DNA of 64,000 nucleotides from contig CAJPOT010000001.1 of NCBI GenBank assembly GCA_905372355.1, positions 171,998 through 235,997 of the forward strand, read 5' to 3'. The DNA is from an uncultured Selenomonas sp. Its GTDB lineage: Bacteria; Bacillota; Negativicutes; Selenomonadales; Selenomonadaceae. Of the stretch, positions 25,079 through 33,376 are shown one piece after another. The notes under the pieces are model-generated. The model did not search any database and was not told the DNA's origin. It saw nothing but the letters and a program-made list of their open reading frames with translations. A program made the translations under genes and the position numbers. Positions within the stretch are counted from its first letter, which is position 1; every line of letters begins with the position of its first letter.

Positions 25079-27043
25079 ATGAAACTGAAAGGAAAAATGC
25101 TCACGGGGATCGGCGTGCCGCTTCTCATCGTATTCGTCGTCATGGGATTCGTCATCAATACGATGGCGACGGATGCTTTGTCGACATCCAAACAGAGGAG
25201 CATGAGCGAGCTTGGCTCGCGCTATGCGAATGCCATCATCACGATCGTTGAGTCGTCGCGCGTCGCCGTCAATACGACTGTCATGAATTGGACACAGAGT
25301 ATGCCCGAAGGCGCCGCGATGCAGGATTCCGTGCGCGAGATCGCCAAGCTCGACGGCGTTGACAGCGCCGTCTTCGGGAATGCGGACGGCTCCTATGTGG
25401 CGTCAAGTTCGCTTGGCGCGGGCTACGACCCGAGGACGCGCGCCTGGTACAAGGAGGCGGCGGCGCAGCCGGGAAAACTCATCATCTCGAAGCCGTTCAA
25501 ATCGGTCAAGGGCGATCCGGTCATCAGTCTGAGCCGCGCGATCGTGCAGAACGGCGCAGTGCGCGGCGTCCTCTGCGTCGGCATATCGCTTGAACCGGTG
25601 GGAAATCTGCTCAAGGACGTCAAGGTCGGCGAGACCGGCTCGATCGTCGTCCTCGGCCCCGATACCGAGTACATCTATCATCCGAAGTATTCGGTCGAGG
25701 ATAAGTTCAATGAGATTGACGGCGGTGCTTACAAGGACTTTGCCGCCAGATTGACGACGGGAAAGCCCGAACAGATCGAAACGGAATATCAGGGCGTGCA
25801 GAAGTTCTATTCCGCCGTGCCTGTGGGGGAGACGGGCTGGACGCTCCTCGTGGCTCTGCCGGTATCCGAGGCGAACGCGGCGGCTGCGCACATGAGCTGG
25901 GCGCTGCTCGCGATCTGCGCCATAGCGCTCGCGCTTTTGCTGGGCATCACTTATGTCCTTTTGACGTCGGTGACAACGCCGATCGGCGCTCTTTCGGGGC
26001 TGATGGAAAAGATTGCGGACGGCGATCTCACGGCACATCTGACGAAGAGCGACCGCAGCGACGAGATTGGCACGCTGCAGAACAGCTGCCGCGATATGCT
26101 CGAAGGCCTGCAGACGACGGTCAAGTCGACGAAGGCAGCCGCCGAGCAGGTGGCCGCGTCGAGCGAGGAACTGACGGCGAGCGCTGCACAGACGGCGACG
26201 GCGGCGCAGTCCGCCGCCGAAGCCGTCTGCATCATCGCCGAAGAGAGCGCAAACCAGAGCGGGATTGTCAATGCCGCGACGCAGAAGGTCACGGGCGTCA
26301 ACCAGCAGATGAAGACGATCTCGGAGGCGGTCAGCACGGCGAAGCACGCCGTGAACCTGACGGGCGAAGCGACGCAGGAAGGCGACGAGAAGCTCGACCT
26401 TGCCATCGAGGGCGTCGAGGGTCTTGCCAAGAGCGCGGCGACGGCGAGCGCGGCGGTCGAAAAGCTTTACGACGGTTCGAAGAACATCGCGGAGATCAAC
26501 GAGGTCATCACCTCGATCGCAGGGCAGACGAAGCTCCTCGCCCTCAATGCCGCCATTGAGGCGGAGCGCGCAGGCGAGCAGGGCAAGGGATTCGCCGTCG
26601 TCGCCGAAGAGGTTCGAAAGCTTGCCGAAGAGTCCGAAGCGGCGGCGAAGGAAATCAGCGGCGTCATACAGAAGAACTCCGAGGAGATCGAGCATGTCTT
26701 TGAACTCACGAAGAATCAGCAGGGCGAGGTGCGTGAGAACGTCGGGCAGGTCAAGGAAGCGGGAGAGAAATTCCATCGCATCATGGATCTCGTGGCGGAG
26801 CTGGAAACGAGCATAGAGAGTATCGTCGAGATCAGCGAGAAGGTGCAGGCCGACTGCAGCGAGACGACGGCTTCCGTGCAGAAGATCAACGACGTCTCGC
26901 ATACGGTGCAGCAGAAAGCGACGGACGTCTCCGCCGTATCGGAAGAGCAGGCGGCATCGAACGAGGAAATCGCCGCCGCCAGCCATACGCTCGCCGACCT
27001 CGCCGAACGTCTGCAGGCGGGCGTGGAAAAGTTCCGCCTGTGA
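25079..27043 (+). CDS. Methyl-accepting chemotaxis protein, dCache sensor (MCP 3)
   Basis: A 654-residue chemoreceptor, closest in plan to MCP 1 ([17 protein letters not shown] and the KPEQIE phrase are shared). TM1, dCache with [14 protein letters not shown]2, HAMP and the signalling hairpin are all present. The tip reads [12 protein letters not shown], with Glu where MCP 1 and 2 have Ala. The ATG at 25079 follows GGGAGG. This gene, MCP 2 and MCP 1 look like products of tandem duplication, with the signalling half conserved and the sensor half diverging. Confidence 0.92.
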   Translation: MKLKGKMLTGIGVPLLIVFVVMGFVINTMATDALSTSKQRSMSELGSRYANAIITIVESSRVAVNTTVMNWTQSMPEGAAMQDSVREIAKLDGVDSAVFGNADGSYVASSSLGAGYDPRTRAWYKEAAAQPGKLIISKPFKSVKGDPVISLSRAIVQNGAVRGVLCVGISLEPVGNLLKDVKVGETGSIVVLGPDTEYIYHPKYSVEDKFNEIDGGAYKDFAARLTTGKPEQIETEYQGVQKFYSAVPVGETGWTLLVALPVSEANAAAAHMSWALLAICAIALALLLGITYVLLTSVTTPIGALSGLMEKIADGDLTAHLTKSDRSDEIGTLQNSCRDMLEGLQTTVKSTKAAAEQVAASSEELTASAAQTATAAQSAAEAVCIIAEESANQSGIVNAATQKVTGVNQQMKTISEAVSTAKHAVNLTGEATQEGDEKLDLAIEGVEGLAKSAATASAAVEKLYDGSKNIAEINEVITSIAGQTKLLALNAAIEAERAGEQGKGFAVVAEEVRKLAEESEAAAKEISGVIQKNSEEIEHVFELTKNQQGEVRENVGQVKEAGEKFHRIMDLVAELETSIESIVEISEKVQADCSETTASVQKINDVSHTVQQKATDVSAVSEEQAASNEEIAAASHTLADLAERLQAGVEKFRL

Positions 27044-27065
27044 TGAGGGCTTGCTCCAAATTCTC

Positions 27066-27094
27066 TTGAAGCCCTGCATGTAAAATGTTAGAAT
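27066..27094 (+). promoter_or_regulatory. Promoter for the JAB-domain gene
   Basis: TTGAAG (27066-27071), 17-bp spacer, TAGAAT (27089-27094). Transcription would start near 27101, downstream of the first in-frame ATG (27093), which argues that translation starts later. Confidence 0.6.
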
Positions 27095-27116
27095 GACTGT
27101 AAGAGGTGGAAGCGGT

Positions 27117-27686
27117 TTGGAGCAGGCAAAAAAGCGCGACAGAAAAATCATGATCACGGATGTGGCGCTGAACAAGGTTCCGCTTGTGCAAGTTCCGGAG
27201 TTTACGCAAGTTGAATGTGAGACTGTTGCTGCTGAGCATAGAACGTTGCTGCGTGTGGCAAAGGAAAAGAACCACAGCAACGAAGTGTTGTCGGTAGTTT
27301 CGTTCAAGCAAGTGCGCCGAGCCATGGTGTTGGGGGATGAGTTTTCGGTCGATCTCAGAAAGTCACCGGAGGCATATGGAATCTTTGCTTCGGCAGAGCC
27401 GCAGGAGATTCTGCTTTTGCATAATCATCCCAGCACAAACAATTTTTCTTTGCCGGATATCGTGACCTTGCTTCGTTATGCACAGGTCAAGATGATGTCT
27501 GTGGTGACGAATCAAGGAGATGTTCATATATTGTGCAAGACGGTCTCTTTTGAATATGACACGGCAAAAGAGATATTCAATGCTGTATATTGCCGCTATC
27601 AAGGCGGTGAAATCGGACATCATGCAACGGTCAGGCGATTTTTAAAAGAGTGCAGCAAAGGAGGGCTTGCTTATGTTGAAGGTTGA
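27117..27686 (+). CDS. JAB/RadC-like putative metalloprotease-fold protein
   Basis: About 189 residues. The central-to-C-terminal part holds the JAMM signature H-x-H-P-S-x5-S-x2-D (LLLHNHPSTNNFSLPDI), followed by a strand typical of RadC (VVTNQGDVHIL). The N-terminal 70 residues are unassigned and there is no helix-hairpin-helix as in full RadC. I chose the TTG at 27117 because AAGAGGTGG precedes it and the likely promoter overlaps the ATG at 27093; ATG 27150 is another option. The gene overlaps the next small gene by 14 nt. RadC-like JAB proteins are often linked to mobile DNA, but no mobile element is visible here. Function unknown. Confidence 0.65.
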   Translation: MEQAKKRDRKIMITDVALNKVPLVQVPEFTQVECETVAAEHRTLLRVAKEKNHSNEVLSVVSFKQVRRAMVLGDEFSVDLRKSPEAYGIFASAEPQEILLLHNHPSTNNFSLPDIVTLLRYAQVKMMSVVTNQGDVHILCKTVSFEYDTAKEIFNAVYCRYQGGEIGHHATVRRFLKECSKGGLAYVEG

Positions 27687-27840
27687 ACTTCCGCAAATCA
27701 AGGATCAAGCAACACGCGAAGAGCTTGACGAGATGGTGAAACAGATGATGCAGGAAAAGCAGCCGCTTGATTTGAAGCAGGCAATGACTGTAGAAACCGC
27801 ACCGAAAGAGGCTGTTCCTATCCTGTACCGCGAAGCATGA
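27673..27840 (+). CDS. Small acidic partner of the JAB-domain protein
   Basis: A 55-residue protein starting MLKVELPQIKDQATREELDE, mainly helical, with no recognised domain. Its ATG lies inside the 3' end of the JAB-domain gene and has AAAGGAGG about 8 nt upstream, which strongly supports expression. The gene pair with a short overlap resembles toxin-antitoxin or enzyme-regulator modules, but nothing in the sequence proves that. Confidence 0.6.
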   Translation: MLKVELPQIKDQATREELDEMVKQMMQEKQPLDLKQAMTVETAPKEAVPILYREA

Positions 27841-27926
27841 AAGATCAGCCGCAGGCAGATGAAATTTCCTTCGTACGATGAGGATGAAAATCGCTCAAAG
27901 CCTTGAAAATAAAGGCTTTGCGGCAC

Positions 27927-27955
27927 TTGACAGGGACGGATTCTGCGCTTATAAT
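27927..27955 (+). promoter_or_regulatory. Consensus promoter for the second small-membrane-protein/HMA pair
   Basis: TTGACA (27927-27932), 17-bp spacer, TATAAT (27950-27955). The layout matches that of the promoter at 119-147 in front of the paralogous cluster. Confidence 0.85.
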
Positions 27956-28070
27956 AAGCGGAAATGCGAGGATATGGACGCGGTCTGCTCACGGGGCGGA
28001 TCGCCTCCTGCGAGGAGGCGTTTGCCGCTTCGTTCCTCAAGGAAATCAAAGGATATATGGAGGTAACATC

Positions 28071-28271
28071 ATGGGTGATCTTGGATTTGGCAAGCCGATT
28101 TTCTGGGTGGGTCTCGCTGCGGGCATCGTGGCGGGTGCGCTCGGCTATCGCTGCGTGCAGAAGCGCTGCGCGGCGAAGAAGGCGGCGGCCGCACAGCCGC
28201 AGGCGTCGCTCGAAGAGCTTCTGCAGCAGAAGGCGGATATCGAGGCTCTGATCGAGGCGCAGCAGGCGTAA
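28071..28271 (+). CDS. Small membrane-anchored protein, paralog of the gene at 230-448
   Basis: A 66-residue protein with a transmembrane segment (IFWVGLAAGIVAGALGYR, about residues 10-27), a basic stretch (CVQKRCAAKKAAA) and an amphipathic helix EELLQQKADIEALIEAQQA. The start at 28071 follows GGAGG by about 7 nt. It shares the TM-linker-helix plan and the closing IxAQxA motif with the paralog. The next gene starts one nucleotide after the stop. Confidence 0.75.
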   Translation: MGDLGFGKPIFWVGLAAGIVAGALGYRCVQKRCAAKKAAAAQPQASLEELLQQKADIEALIEAQQA

Positions 28272-28272
28272 G

Positions 28273-28575
28273 ATGGGCATTCTCTCGGCGTTGGGCATAC
28301 CAACGAACAAGTTCGAGCTCTTCCTGCGTTCCGTCGAGGTTTCGTCCTATATCCCCGGGCGCATACGGCTGCACAGCAAGATGCTCGTCGGCAGCCCCAA
28401 GGTGGAGAAGGAACTTCTGGCGTACCTTCGCTCGTATTCGGAGCTGAGCGAGGTGGAGACGAGCACGGCGACAGGCTCGATCCTCATCAAGTACACGCCG
28501 CAGCTTCTCCATACGAACGAGGAGCTGACGCGTGCGGAAGCGTACATCAAGGAGCACGCGAAGAATCGCAAATGA
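28273..28575 (+). CDS. Stand-alone HMA_2-like domain protein
   Basis: A 100-residue protein: a short N-terminal extension, then an HMA-like domain with SYIPGRIRLHSKMLVG and ATGSILIKYTPQ, without CxxC. It is closest to the C-terminal domain of 562-1086 (same LVG...E.LLAY...E...TGS pattern). Unlike the cluster at the window start, no ATPase follows; a terminator ends the unit. It may supply the same transporter in trans or mark a decayed duplicate (inference). Confidence 0.75.
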   Translation: MGILSALGIPTNKFELFLRSVEVSSYIPGRIRLHSKMLVGSPKVEKELLAYLRSYSELSEVETSTATGSILIKYTPQLLHTNEELTRAEAYIKEHAKNRK

Positions 28576-28581
28576 GCGGAA

Positions 28582-28630
28582 AAAATCCGCCTGCCCCGCT
28601 GTATCGGACAGCGAGACGGGCGGATTTTTT
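28582..28630 (+). terminator. Intrinsic terminator after the HMA pair
   Basis: AAAATCCGCC pairs with GGGCGGATTTTTTT, with an inner CGCTGT/ACAGCG stem and an ATCGG loop. Confidence 0.88.
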
Positions 28631-28631
28631 T

Positions 28632-28794
28632 AGGAAGCGCTGATAAAATGAGGTTGCCCAGATTTGCACAGATACGCTGTTCCTGTCTAGGAGACAAACC
28701 GCAGGCGTAGCAGTGGCTACGTCGAGGATTTGTCGACGACGAGAGGACAGTGTAGATGTGTGAAGATGGGTAGCTGAATTTATCAGTGATTCCT
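28632..28794 (+). repeat. Dispersed repeat family 2 (MITE-like), full-length copy
   Basis: A 163-bp element with imperfect terminal inverted repeats: AGGAAGCGCTGATAAA at the left, and at the right a sequence whose complement is AGGAATCACTGATAAA. The interior holds a large imperfect hairpin (CTGT..CCTGTC..GACAAA with TTTGTCGACGACGAGAGGACAG-type pairing). No reading frame is supported. It sits immediately after a terminator. Confidence 0.75.
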
Positions 28795-28796
28795 TA

Positions 28797-28830
28797 GAAA
28801 ACGCTGATAAAATGAGGTTGCCCAAATTTG
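28797..28830 (+). repeat. Dispersed repeat family 2, truncated left end
   Basis: ACGCTGATAAAATGAGG and TTGCCCAAATTTG repeat the first ~30 bp of the full copy just upstream. Adjacent insertion or partial duplication would explain the tandem arrangement. Confidence 0.65.
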
Positions 28831-28862
28831 ACAGGCGGGCGGCGGCCTTTATTCACGGTTTT

Positions 28863-29339
28863 TCAATAGAGCTGCGCCTTCCAGTAGGCAAGGTCAGGCT
28901 CGTTCAAGGGCAGGTCGACGCTGTAGCCGTTGTCGTAGCGGATCTTGACGCGAACCTCGTCGGCCTTTCTGAGGAGCGGCAGCAGCTGGGGGGAGACGTT
29001 GAGGAAGAATTTGTTCGTGTTCTTCAGCGAGGTCTCGGGGCTGTATTCCCTGAGGTCGTAGCTTGGCGGCTCCTGCTTGACGATGGCGTCGATGTCCCAG
29101 GCGTCGCCGTCGGCGCTTATGGTCACGAGCGGCTTTGGCTTCGCGCTGCTGTAGCGGTAGTCCCACATCGTGAGCGTCGCGCCTTCGACGCGGCCGCTTT
29201 CGTCGTAGGAGCCTTGGAAGTCGATCTTGCAGTAGGCGGAGAGACTCTTTGCCGTGCGGTGGTCGGCGGTGTAGGTGTAGCCGAAGCCGAAGGCGCCGCA
29301 GAGGATGAGGAGGAGGCCGAAGTAGAGGAAGATTTTCAT
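28863..29339 (-). CDS. Conserved-looking secreted or membrane-anchored protein of unknown function
   Basis: A 158-residue protein. The N-terminal hydrophobic segment (MKIFLYFGLLLILCGAFGFG) could be an uncleaved anchor or, with its Cys, a non-canonical lipoprotein signal. The rest is a soluble extracytoplasmic domain with strands such as ATLTMWDYRYSS and VRVKIRYDNGYSVDLPL. I do not recognise the family. The start at 29339 has GGAG 8-9 nt upstream. It is transcribed divergently from the ROK/nagA operon from its own promoter. Confidence 0.65.
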   Translation of the reverse strand: MKIFLYFGLLLILCGAFGFGYTYTADHRTAKSLSAYCKIDFQGSYDESGRVEGATLTMWDYRYSSAKPKPLVTISADGDAWDIDAIVKQEPPSYDLREYSPETSLKNTNKFFLNVSPQLLPLLRKADEVRVKIRYDNGYSVDLPLNEPDLAYWKAQLY

Positions 29340-29422
29340 AGGGGTTCTCCGTTCCGCCCGCGCCGCTTCTGCACGTCTTTTAAAGAGATCTGTTCGCGAT
29401 GCGGGCATGTTTTCTTCCTCTT

Positions 29423-29451
29423 ATTATACTTTATGCGCCGCGCCTTGTCAC
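29423..29451 (-). promoter_or_regulatory. Promoter for the 28863-29339 gene
   Basis: On the minus strand, GTGACA and TATAAT are separated by 17 bp. The element lies back to back with the promoter of the amino-sugar operon. Confidence 0.65.
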
Positions 29452-29456
29452 TACCA

Positions 29457-29485
29457 TTGCGCCCGTGCGCCTCCTGTGCTATAGT
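29457..29485 (+). promoter_or_regulatory. Promoter for the ROK-nagA operon
   Basis: TTGCGC (29457-29462), 17-bp spacer, TATAGT (29480-29485), 40 bp before the start codon. Confidence 0.6.
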
Positions 29486-29524
29486 GGTAGGAACGATGTT
29501 CAATATTTTCGAGGATGGGAGTCC

Positions 29525-30460
29525 ATGGAAGAAAATTTCATTTGCTTGGATATTGGCGGCACTTCGATCAAGTATGCGCTTGCCGCGGGAGGCAGGCTGC
29601 GCGAGAAAGGTTCTGTGCCGACGGAAGGACGGACGGCGGGGGCGCAGGGCGTAGCCGAGAAGGTACTCGCCATCGTCGATGCTTTTCGGGGAAGAGGCGT
29701 CTCGGGCGTCGCGATCTCGACGCTCGGCATCGTCGATCCGGTCGCGGGCAAGGTCATCTATGCAGGTTCTAGCATCAAGGACTACACGGGATTTGCCCTC
29801 AAGGCTCTTGTCGAGGAGTCGACGGGGATTCCCTGCACGGTTGAGAACGATGTGAACTGCGCGGGGCTTGGCGAGTATTGGCTCGGTGCAGGCCGCGGCG
29901 TGCGTTCGCTTGTCTGTTTGACGGTCGGCACGGACGTCGGGGCTTCCATCCTTTTCAACGGCAGGCTCTGGCGCGGCGCGAACTACAGCGCGGGCGAAGC
30001 CGGCAGCATGAGGCTCGCGGGCGGCAGGCTCGGCGACCTCGCTTCCGTGCGCCGCATGGTGCAGCGCGCGGCGAAGGCGCACGGCATCGCCGAGGAGCTT
30101 GATGGTGAGACGGTGTTCGCGTGGGCGCGCGCGGGTGACGCCGATGCGGTGAACGCCATCGCAGGGCTCGTCGCGCCGCTCGCCGAGGGGATCGCGAATA
30201 TCTGCTATATGCTCAATCCCGAGCGCATCGTTCTCGGTGGAGCGGTGATGGCGGAGAGGCAGTATCTGGCGCCGCGCATTCTTGCGGACTTGGAAGAGGC
30301 AGTGCCGCGTCCTTTCCGCTCCGCGACGCAGCTCGCTTTCGCTGAGCTGGGCAACGATGCAGGACTCATGGGAGCGCTCTATCACTTCCTTCAGCGCCGC
30401 AGGGACGCGCAGGAGAGAGCACAGAATCGAGAAACGGGGGAGGCGGGAAAGGTCAGATGA
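29525..30460 (+). CDS. ROK-family sugar kinase
   Basis: A 311-residue kinase of the ROK superfamily. It has the phosphate-binding loop LDIGGTSIKYAL near the N-terminus, the sugar/catalytic motif VENDVNCAGLGEYWLG, and the second phosphate loop LTVGTDVGASILFNG. The usual Cys-rich zinc motif of ROK kinases (CxCGxxGCxE) is absent: the corresponding region reads GEAGSMRLAGGRLGD. The gene overlaps nagA by ATGA, so N-acetylglucosamine or N-acetylmannosamine is the most likely substrate, giving the 6-phosphate used by NagA. Glucokinase remains possible. Confidence 0.85.
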   Translation: MEENFICLDIGGTSIKYALAAGGRLREKGSVPTEGRTAGAQGVAEKVLAIVDAFRGRGVSGVAISTLGIVDPVAGKVIYAGSSIKDYTGFALKALVEESTGIPCTVENDVNCAGLGEYWLGAGRGVRSLVCLTVGTDVGASILFNGRLWRGANYSAGEAGSMRLAGGRLGDLASVRRMVQRAAKAHGIAEELDGETVFAWARAGDADAVNAIAGLVAPLAEGIANICYMLNPERIVLGGAVMAERQYLAPRILADLEEAVPRPFRSATQLAFAELGNDAGLMGALYHFLQRRRDAQERAQNRETGEAGKVR

Positions 30461-31662
30461 AGGCGATCATCAATGGACGGCTCTTGCTGCCGAACATGGA
30501 GGGAGATTTCCGCGTCATGGAAGATATGGCGCTTCTCTACGACGAGCGCATCGAGCGGATCATCGACATGGATGAGGTGGAGGCGGAAGCGGGCATCGAC
30601 GAGGTGCACGATGCGCATGGGCTGTTCGTCTCGCCGGGCTTCATCAACGTGCATGTGCATGGCGCGTGCGGCTGGGATGTGATGGACGTGGCGGCGGAAG
30701 AGGCGCTGCCAGCCATTGGCCGCTACCTCGCACGCACGGGCGTCGCCTCGTGGCTCGCGACGACGATGACAGCGGGAGAGGACGCGGTGCACGCTGCCTT
30801 CGAGCGCGTGCGCAGTGCCATGCGCATGACGCCCGAGGGCGCGCGCATCCTCGGCGTGCATATGGAAGGCCCTTTCATCAGCAAGGCGTATAAGGGCGCG
30901 CAGGCGGAGGAGGCGATCGTACGCGCCGACTACGATTGGATCGAGTCCTTCGAGGATGTCGTGCGCATCGTGACCTTAGCTCCCGAAGAGCTGGACGGCA
31001 AGTATACGTTCATCGATCGCTGCCGCGATGCGGGCATCCTCGTTTCGATCGGCCATTCGAGTGCGGACTACAGGACGGCGCTCGAAGTCATAGAGAAGCA
31101 CGGCGTCACGCACATCACGCACTGCTTCAATGCCATGAGCGGTCTTCATCAGCGTCATCCTGGTATCGTCGGCGCGGCACTCGATACCAAGGTCAACTGC
31201 GAACTCATCGCTGACAATATCCATGTCGATCCTGCGGCGCAGCGCATCCTCTACCACGCGAAGGAGGGCAGGAACATCATTCTCGTGACAGATTCGATGC
31301 GTGCGGCCGGCATGGGCAGCGGCGTCTTCGAGCTGGGCGGGCAGGAGGTCACGGTCAGGGGAACGCGTGCAGAGTTGGCGGACGGTACGCTCGCGGGCAG
31401 CGTGCTTGCGATGAACGAGGCGGTTCGGAACTTCGCGCGGACGACGCGCGCGCCCATCGAGCGCGTCGTCGAGATGGTCACGCGCACGCCTGCTGAGGAA
31501 CTTGGCATCTATGAGGAGACGGGTTCTTTGGAGGAGGAGAAGCGAGCCGATCTCACGCTCTTTGATGATGATCTCAACATCGCCGCGACGATCGTTGGCG
31601 GGCGTCTCTCCTACATCGCCGCGCCTGACGCCTTGGACGGCGAGTGGAGGAACAGAGAGTAG
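30457..31662 (+). CDS. nagA: N-acetylglucosamine-6-phosphate deacetylase
   Basis: A 401-residue amidohydrolase that converts GlcNAc-6-P to glucosamine-6-P and acetate. Metal-site and substrate motifs are visible: HVHGACGWD, GVHMEGPFIS, SIGHSSADY, THCFNAMSGLHQRHPG and VTDSMRAAGM with the catalytic Asp. Length is as usual for NagA. It is coupled to the ROK kinase upstream and followed by two HAD phosphatases in the same direction. No nagB is in the window. Confidence 0.93.
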   Translation: MKAIINGRLLLPNMEGDFRVMEDMALLYDERIERIIDMDEVEAEAGIDEVHDAHGLFVSPGFINVHVHGACGWDVMDVAAEEALPAIGRYLARTGVASWLATTMTAGEDAVHAAFERVRSAMRMTPEGARILGVHMEGPFISKAYKGAQAEEAIVRADYDWIESFEDVVRIVTLAPEELDGKYTFIDRCRDAGILVSIGHSSADYRTALEVIEKHGVTHITHCFNAMSGLHQRHPGIVGAALDTKVNCELIADNIHVDPAAQRILYHAKEGRNIILVTDSMRAAGMGSGVFELGGQEVTVRGTRAELADGTLAGSVLAMNEAVRNFARTTRAPIERVVEMVTRTPAEELGIYEETGSLEEEKRADLTLFDDDLNIAATIVGGRLSYIAAPDALDGEWRNRE

Positions 31663-31701
31663 AGGGAAGGCTTCAAGAAGGCAAGGGAAGGGGTCTGGCG
31701 G

Positions 31702-32508
31702 ATGGCAATACGCATGATTGTGACGGATATGGACGGCACGTTGATCGATGCGAAGAATGGCATCTCCGATGCGAATCGGACGGCGCTCAAGGAGGCGGCG
31801 GCAAAGGGCGTCCATGTGGCGATCGCCACGGGACGCATGCACCTCTCAGCTCTGCCCTACGCGAAGGAGATCGGCGTCACGGCGCCGATCGTTTCGTGCA
31901 ACGGTGCTCTCGTCAAGACGACGGCGGGCAAGGAGCTTTTCGCTTCGCCCATCGCACCTGACGTGGTGCGAGAAATCCTCGACTGCATGAAAGTGCGCGG
32001 TTGGTACGTGCAGCTCTATACGGATGAGGGGCTTTTCTTTTGCGAGCGTGACCGTCGCGCCTGCGCCTACGAGAAGAGCGCGGGCATCGAAGGAAAGGTC
32101 GTCGGCTGGGATGGCCTCTATGCACTGGGGACGCGCGTCTTCAAGCTGCTGTCGATCAGTGATCGCGCCGAGGAGACGGCGGCGCGTGCGGCGGAAATCT
32201 CGCGCATGTTCGAAGGCAAGGTTCGAGCCGTGCGCTCGAAGGAGAAGTACGTCGACATCATGGCTGTGGGCGTGTCGAAGGCGGCGAGCATCGAGCGCCT
32301 TGCTGCAAGTCTCGGCATCTCCCTGCAGGAGGTGCTGGCGCTCGGCGACTCGGACAACGACTGCGAGATGCTCGCTGCCGCGGGCATCGGCGTCGCCATG
32401 GCGACGGGCACGCCTGCAGCGCAGGAGGCGGCGGACTTTCTCGCAGAAAACGGAGCGGCGGACGGCGTGGCACGGGCTGTGCACGCCTATGTGCTGGAAG
32501 GAAAGTGA
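31702..32508 (+). CDS. HAD-superfamily Cof-type sugar phosphatase (copy 1)
   Basis: A 268-residue class IIB HAD hydrolase. Motif I is IVTDMDGTLIDAKNG with the nucleophile and acid/base Asp pair; motif II is the Thr in AIATGRM; the lysine lies in VSKAASIERLA; and motif IV is ALGDSDNDCEML. The C2 cap lies at about 85-190. Substrates of this family are sugar phosphates, phosphorylated cofactors or pyridoxal phosphate. The adjacent second copy has the same architecture, suggesting tandem duplication. Confidence 0.9.
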   Translation: MAIRMIVTDMDGTLIDAKNGISDANRTALKEAAAKGVHVAIATGRMHLSALPYAKEIGVTAPIVSCNGALVKTTAGKELFASPIAPDVVREILDCMKVRGWYVQLYTDEGLFFCERDRRACAYEKSAGIEGKVVGWDGLYALGTRVFKLLSISDRAEETAARAAEISRMFEGKVRAVRSKEKYVDIMAVGVSKAASIERLAASLGISLQEVLALGDSDNDCEMLAAAGIGVAMATGTPAAQEAADFLAENGAADGVARAVHAYVLEGK

Positions 32509-32530
32509 AAGAAAGCATGAGGGATAGAGG

Positions 32531-33328
32531 ATGGCAATTCGGCTGATCGTGATGGATCTCGACGGCACGCTCTTGACTTCGGAAAAGATGGTGTCGGACT
32601 ACAGCAAGGATGTCTTGCGGCGGGCGATGGAAAAGGGCGTCGCTGTGACGCTGGCGACGGGGCGCATGCTGCTCTCGGCGAGCTACTTCGGCAGGATCAT
32701 TGGGGCGAACGCGCCGATCATCTCGTGCAACGGTGCTCTGGTGCAGGCGCTCGATGCGACAGAGCCGCTCTTTTTGCGCGCTTTTTCGCCCGAGACGGTG
32801 GCGGAGCTTCTGACGTTTGCGCGGGAGAACGGCTGGTACGCGCAGTGGTACATCGGCGACGACATCTACGCTGAGGATTTCCGACCTGAGTATTTCACGG
32901 CCTACCGCACGGTGCAGGGCTTCGCCGTGCACGAGGTCGGCGAGGATTTCTCGCCGTACGTCGAGGGCGTTGCGCAGGTCGTCGTGCGCGACCTCGCGGG
33001 CGGCGTCGGCGCTATCGCCGCGTCGATCCGCGAGCGTTTCGCGGGACGCGTCGATCCGCAGCAGTCGAAGGGCTACACACTCGACCTTGTGCCGACGGGC
33101 GTATCGAAAGCGACGGGCATCGAGGCGATCCTGCGTGCGACGGGCATCGGGGCCGATGAGGTCATGGCATGTGGCGACTCGGACAATGACCTTTCCATGC
33201 TGCGTCTCGCAGGTACGAGTGTCGTCACGGCGAACGGACAGGAGGAAGCGAAGGCGCTCGCGACATACCTTGCGCCGAGCTGCGACGAGGACGGCGTGGC
33301 AAGGGCGATCGAGGAGCTTGTTCTCTAG
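32531..33328 (+). CDS. HAD-superfamily Cof-type sugar phosphatase (copy 2)
   Basis: A 265-residue paralog of the preceding gene: LIVMDLDGTLLTSEK, TLATGRMLLSA, the lysine segment VSKATGIEAIL, and CGDSDNDLSML. The cap region differs more than the core, so the two enzymes probably act on different phosphates. The start at 32531 is 22 nt after the previous stop, with a GAGG Shine-Dalgarno. It ends the amino-sugar unit. Confidence 0.9.
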   Translation: MAIRLIVMDLDGTLLTSEKMVSDYSKDVLRRAMEKGVAVTLATGRMLLSASYFGRIIGANAPIISCNGALVQALDATEPLFLRAFSPETVAELLTFARENGWYAQWYIGDDIYAEDFRPEYFTAYRTVQGFAVHEVGEDFSPYVEGVAQVVVRDLAGGVGAIAASIRERFAGRVDPQQSKGYTLDLVPTGVSKATGIEAILRATGIGADEVMACGDSDNDLSMLRLAGTSVVTANGQEEAKALATYLAPSCDEDGVARAIEELVL

Positions 33329-33376
33329 GGGCTGAGTTTTTCAAGGGATTCTTATCAGTTTGCAGGGGTGGACAGC

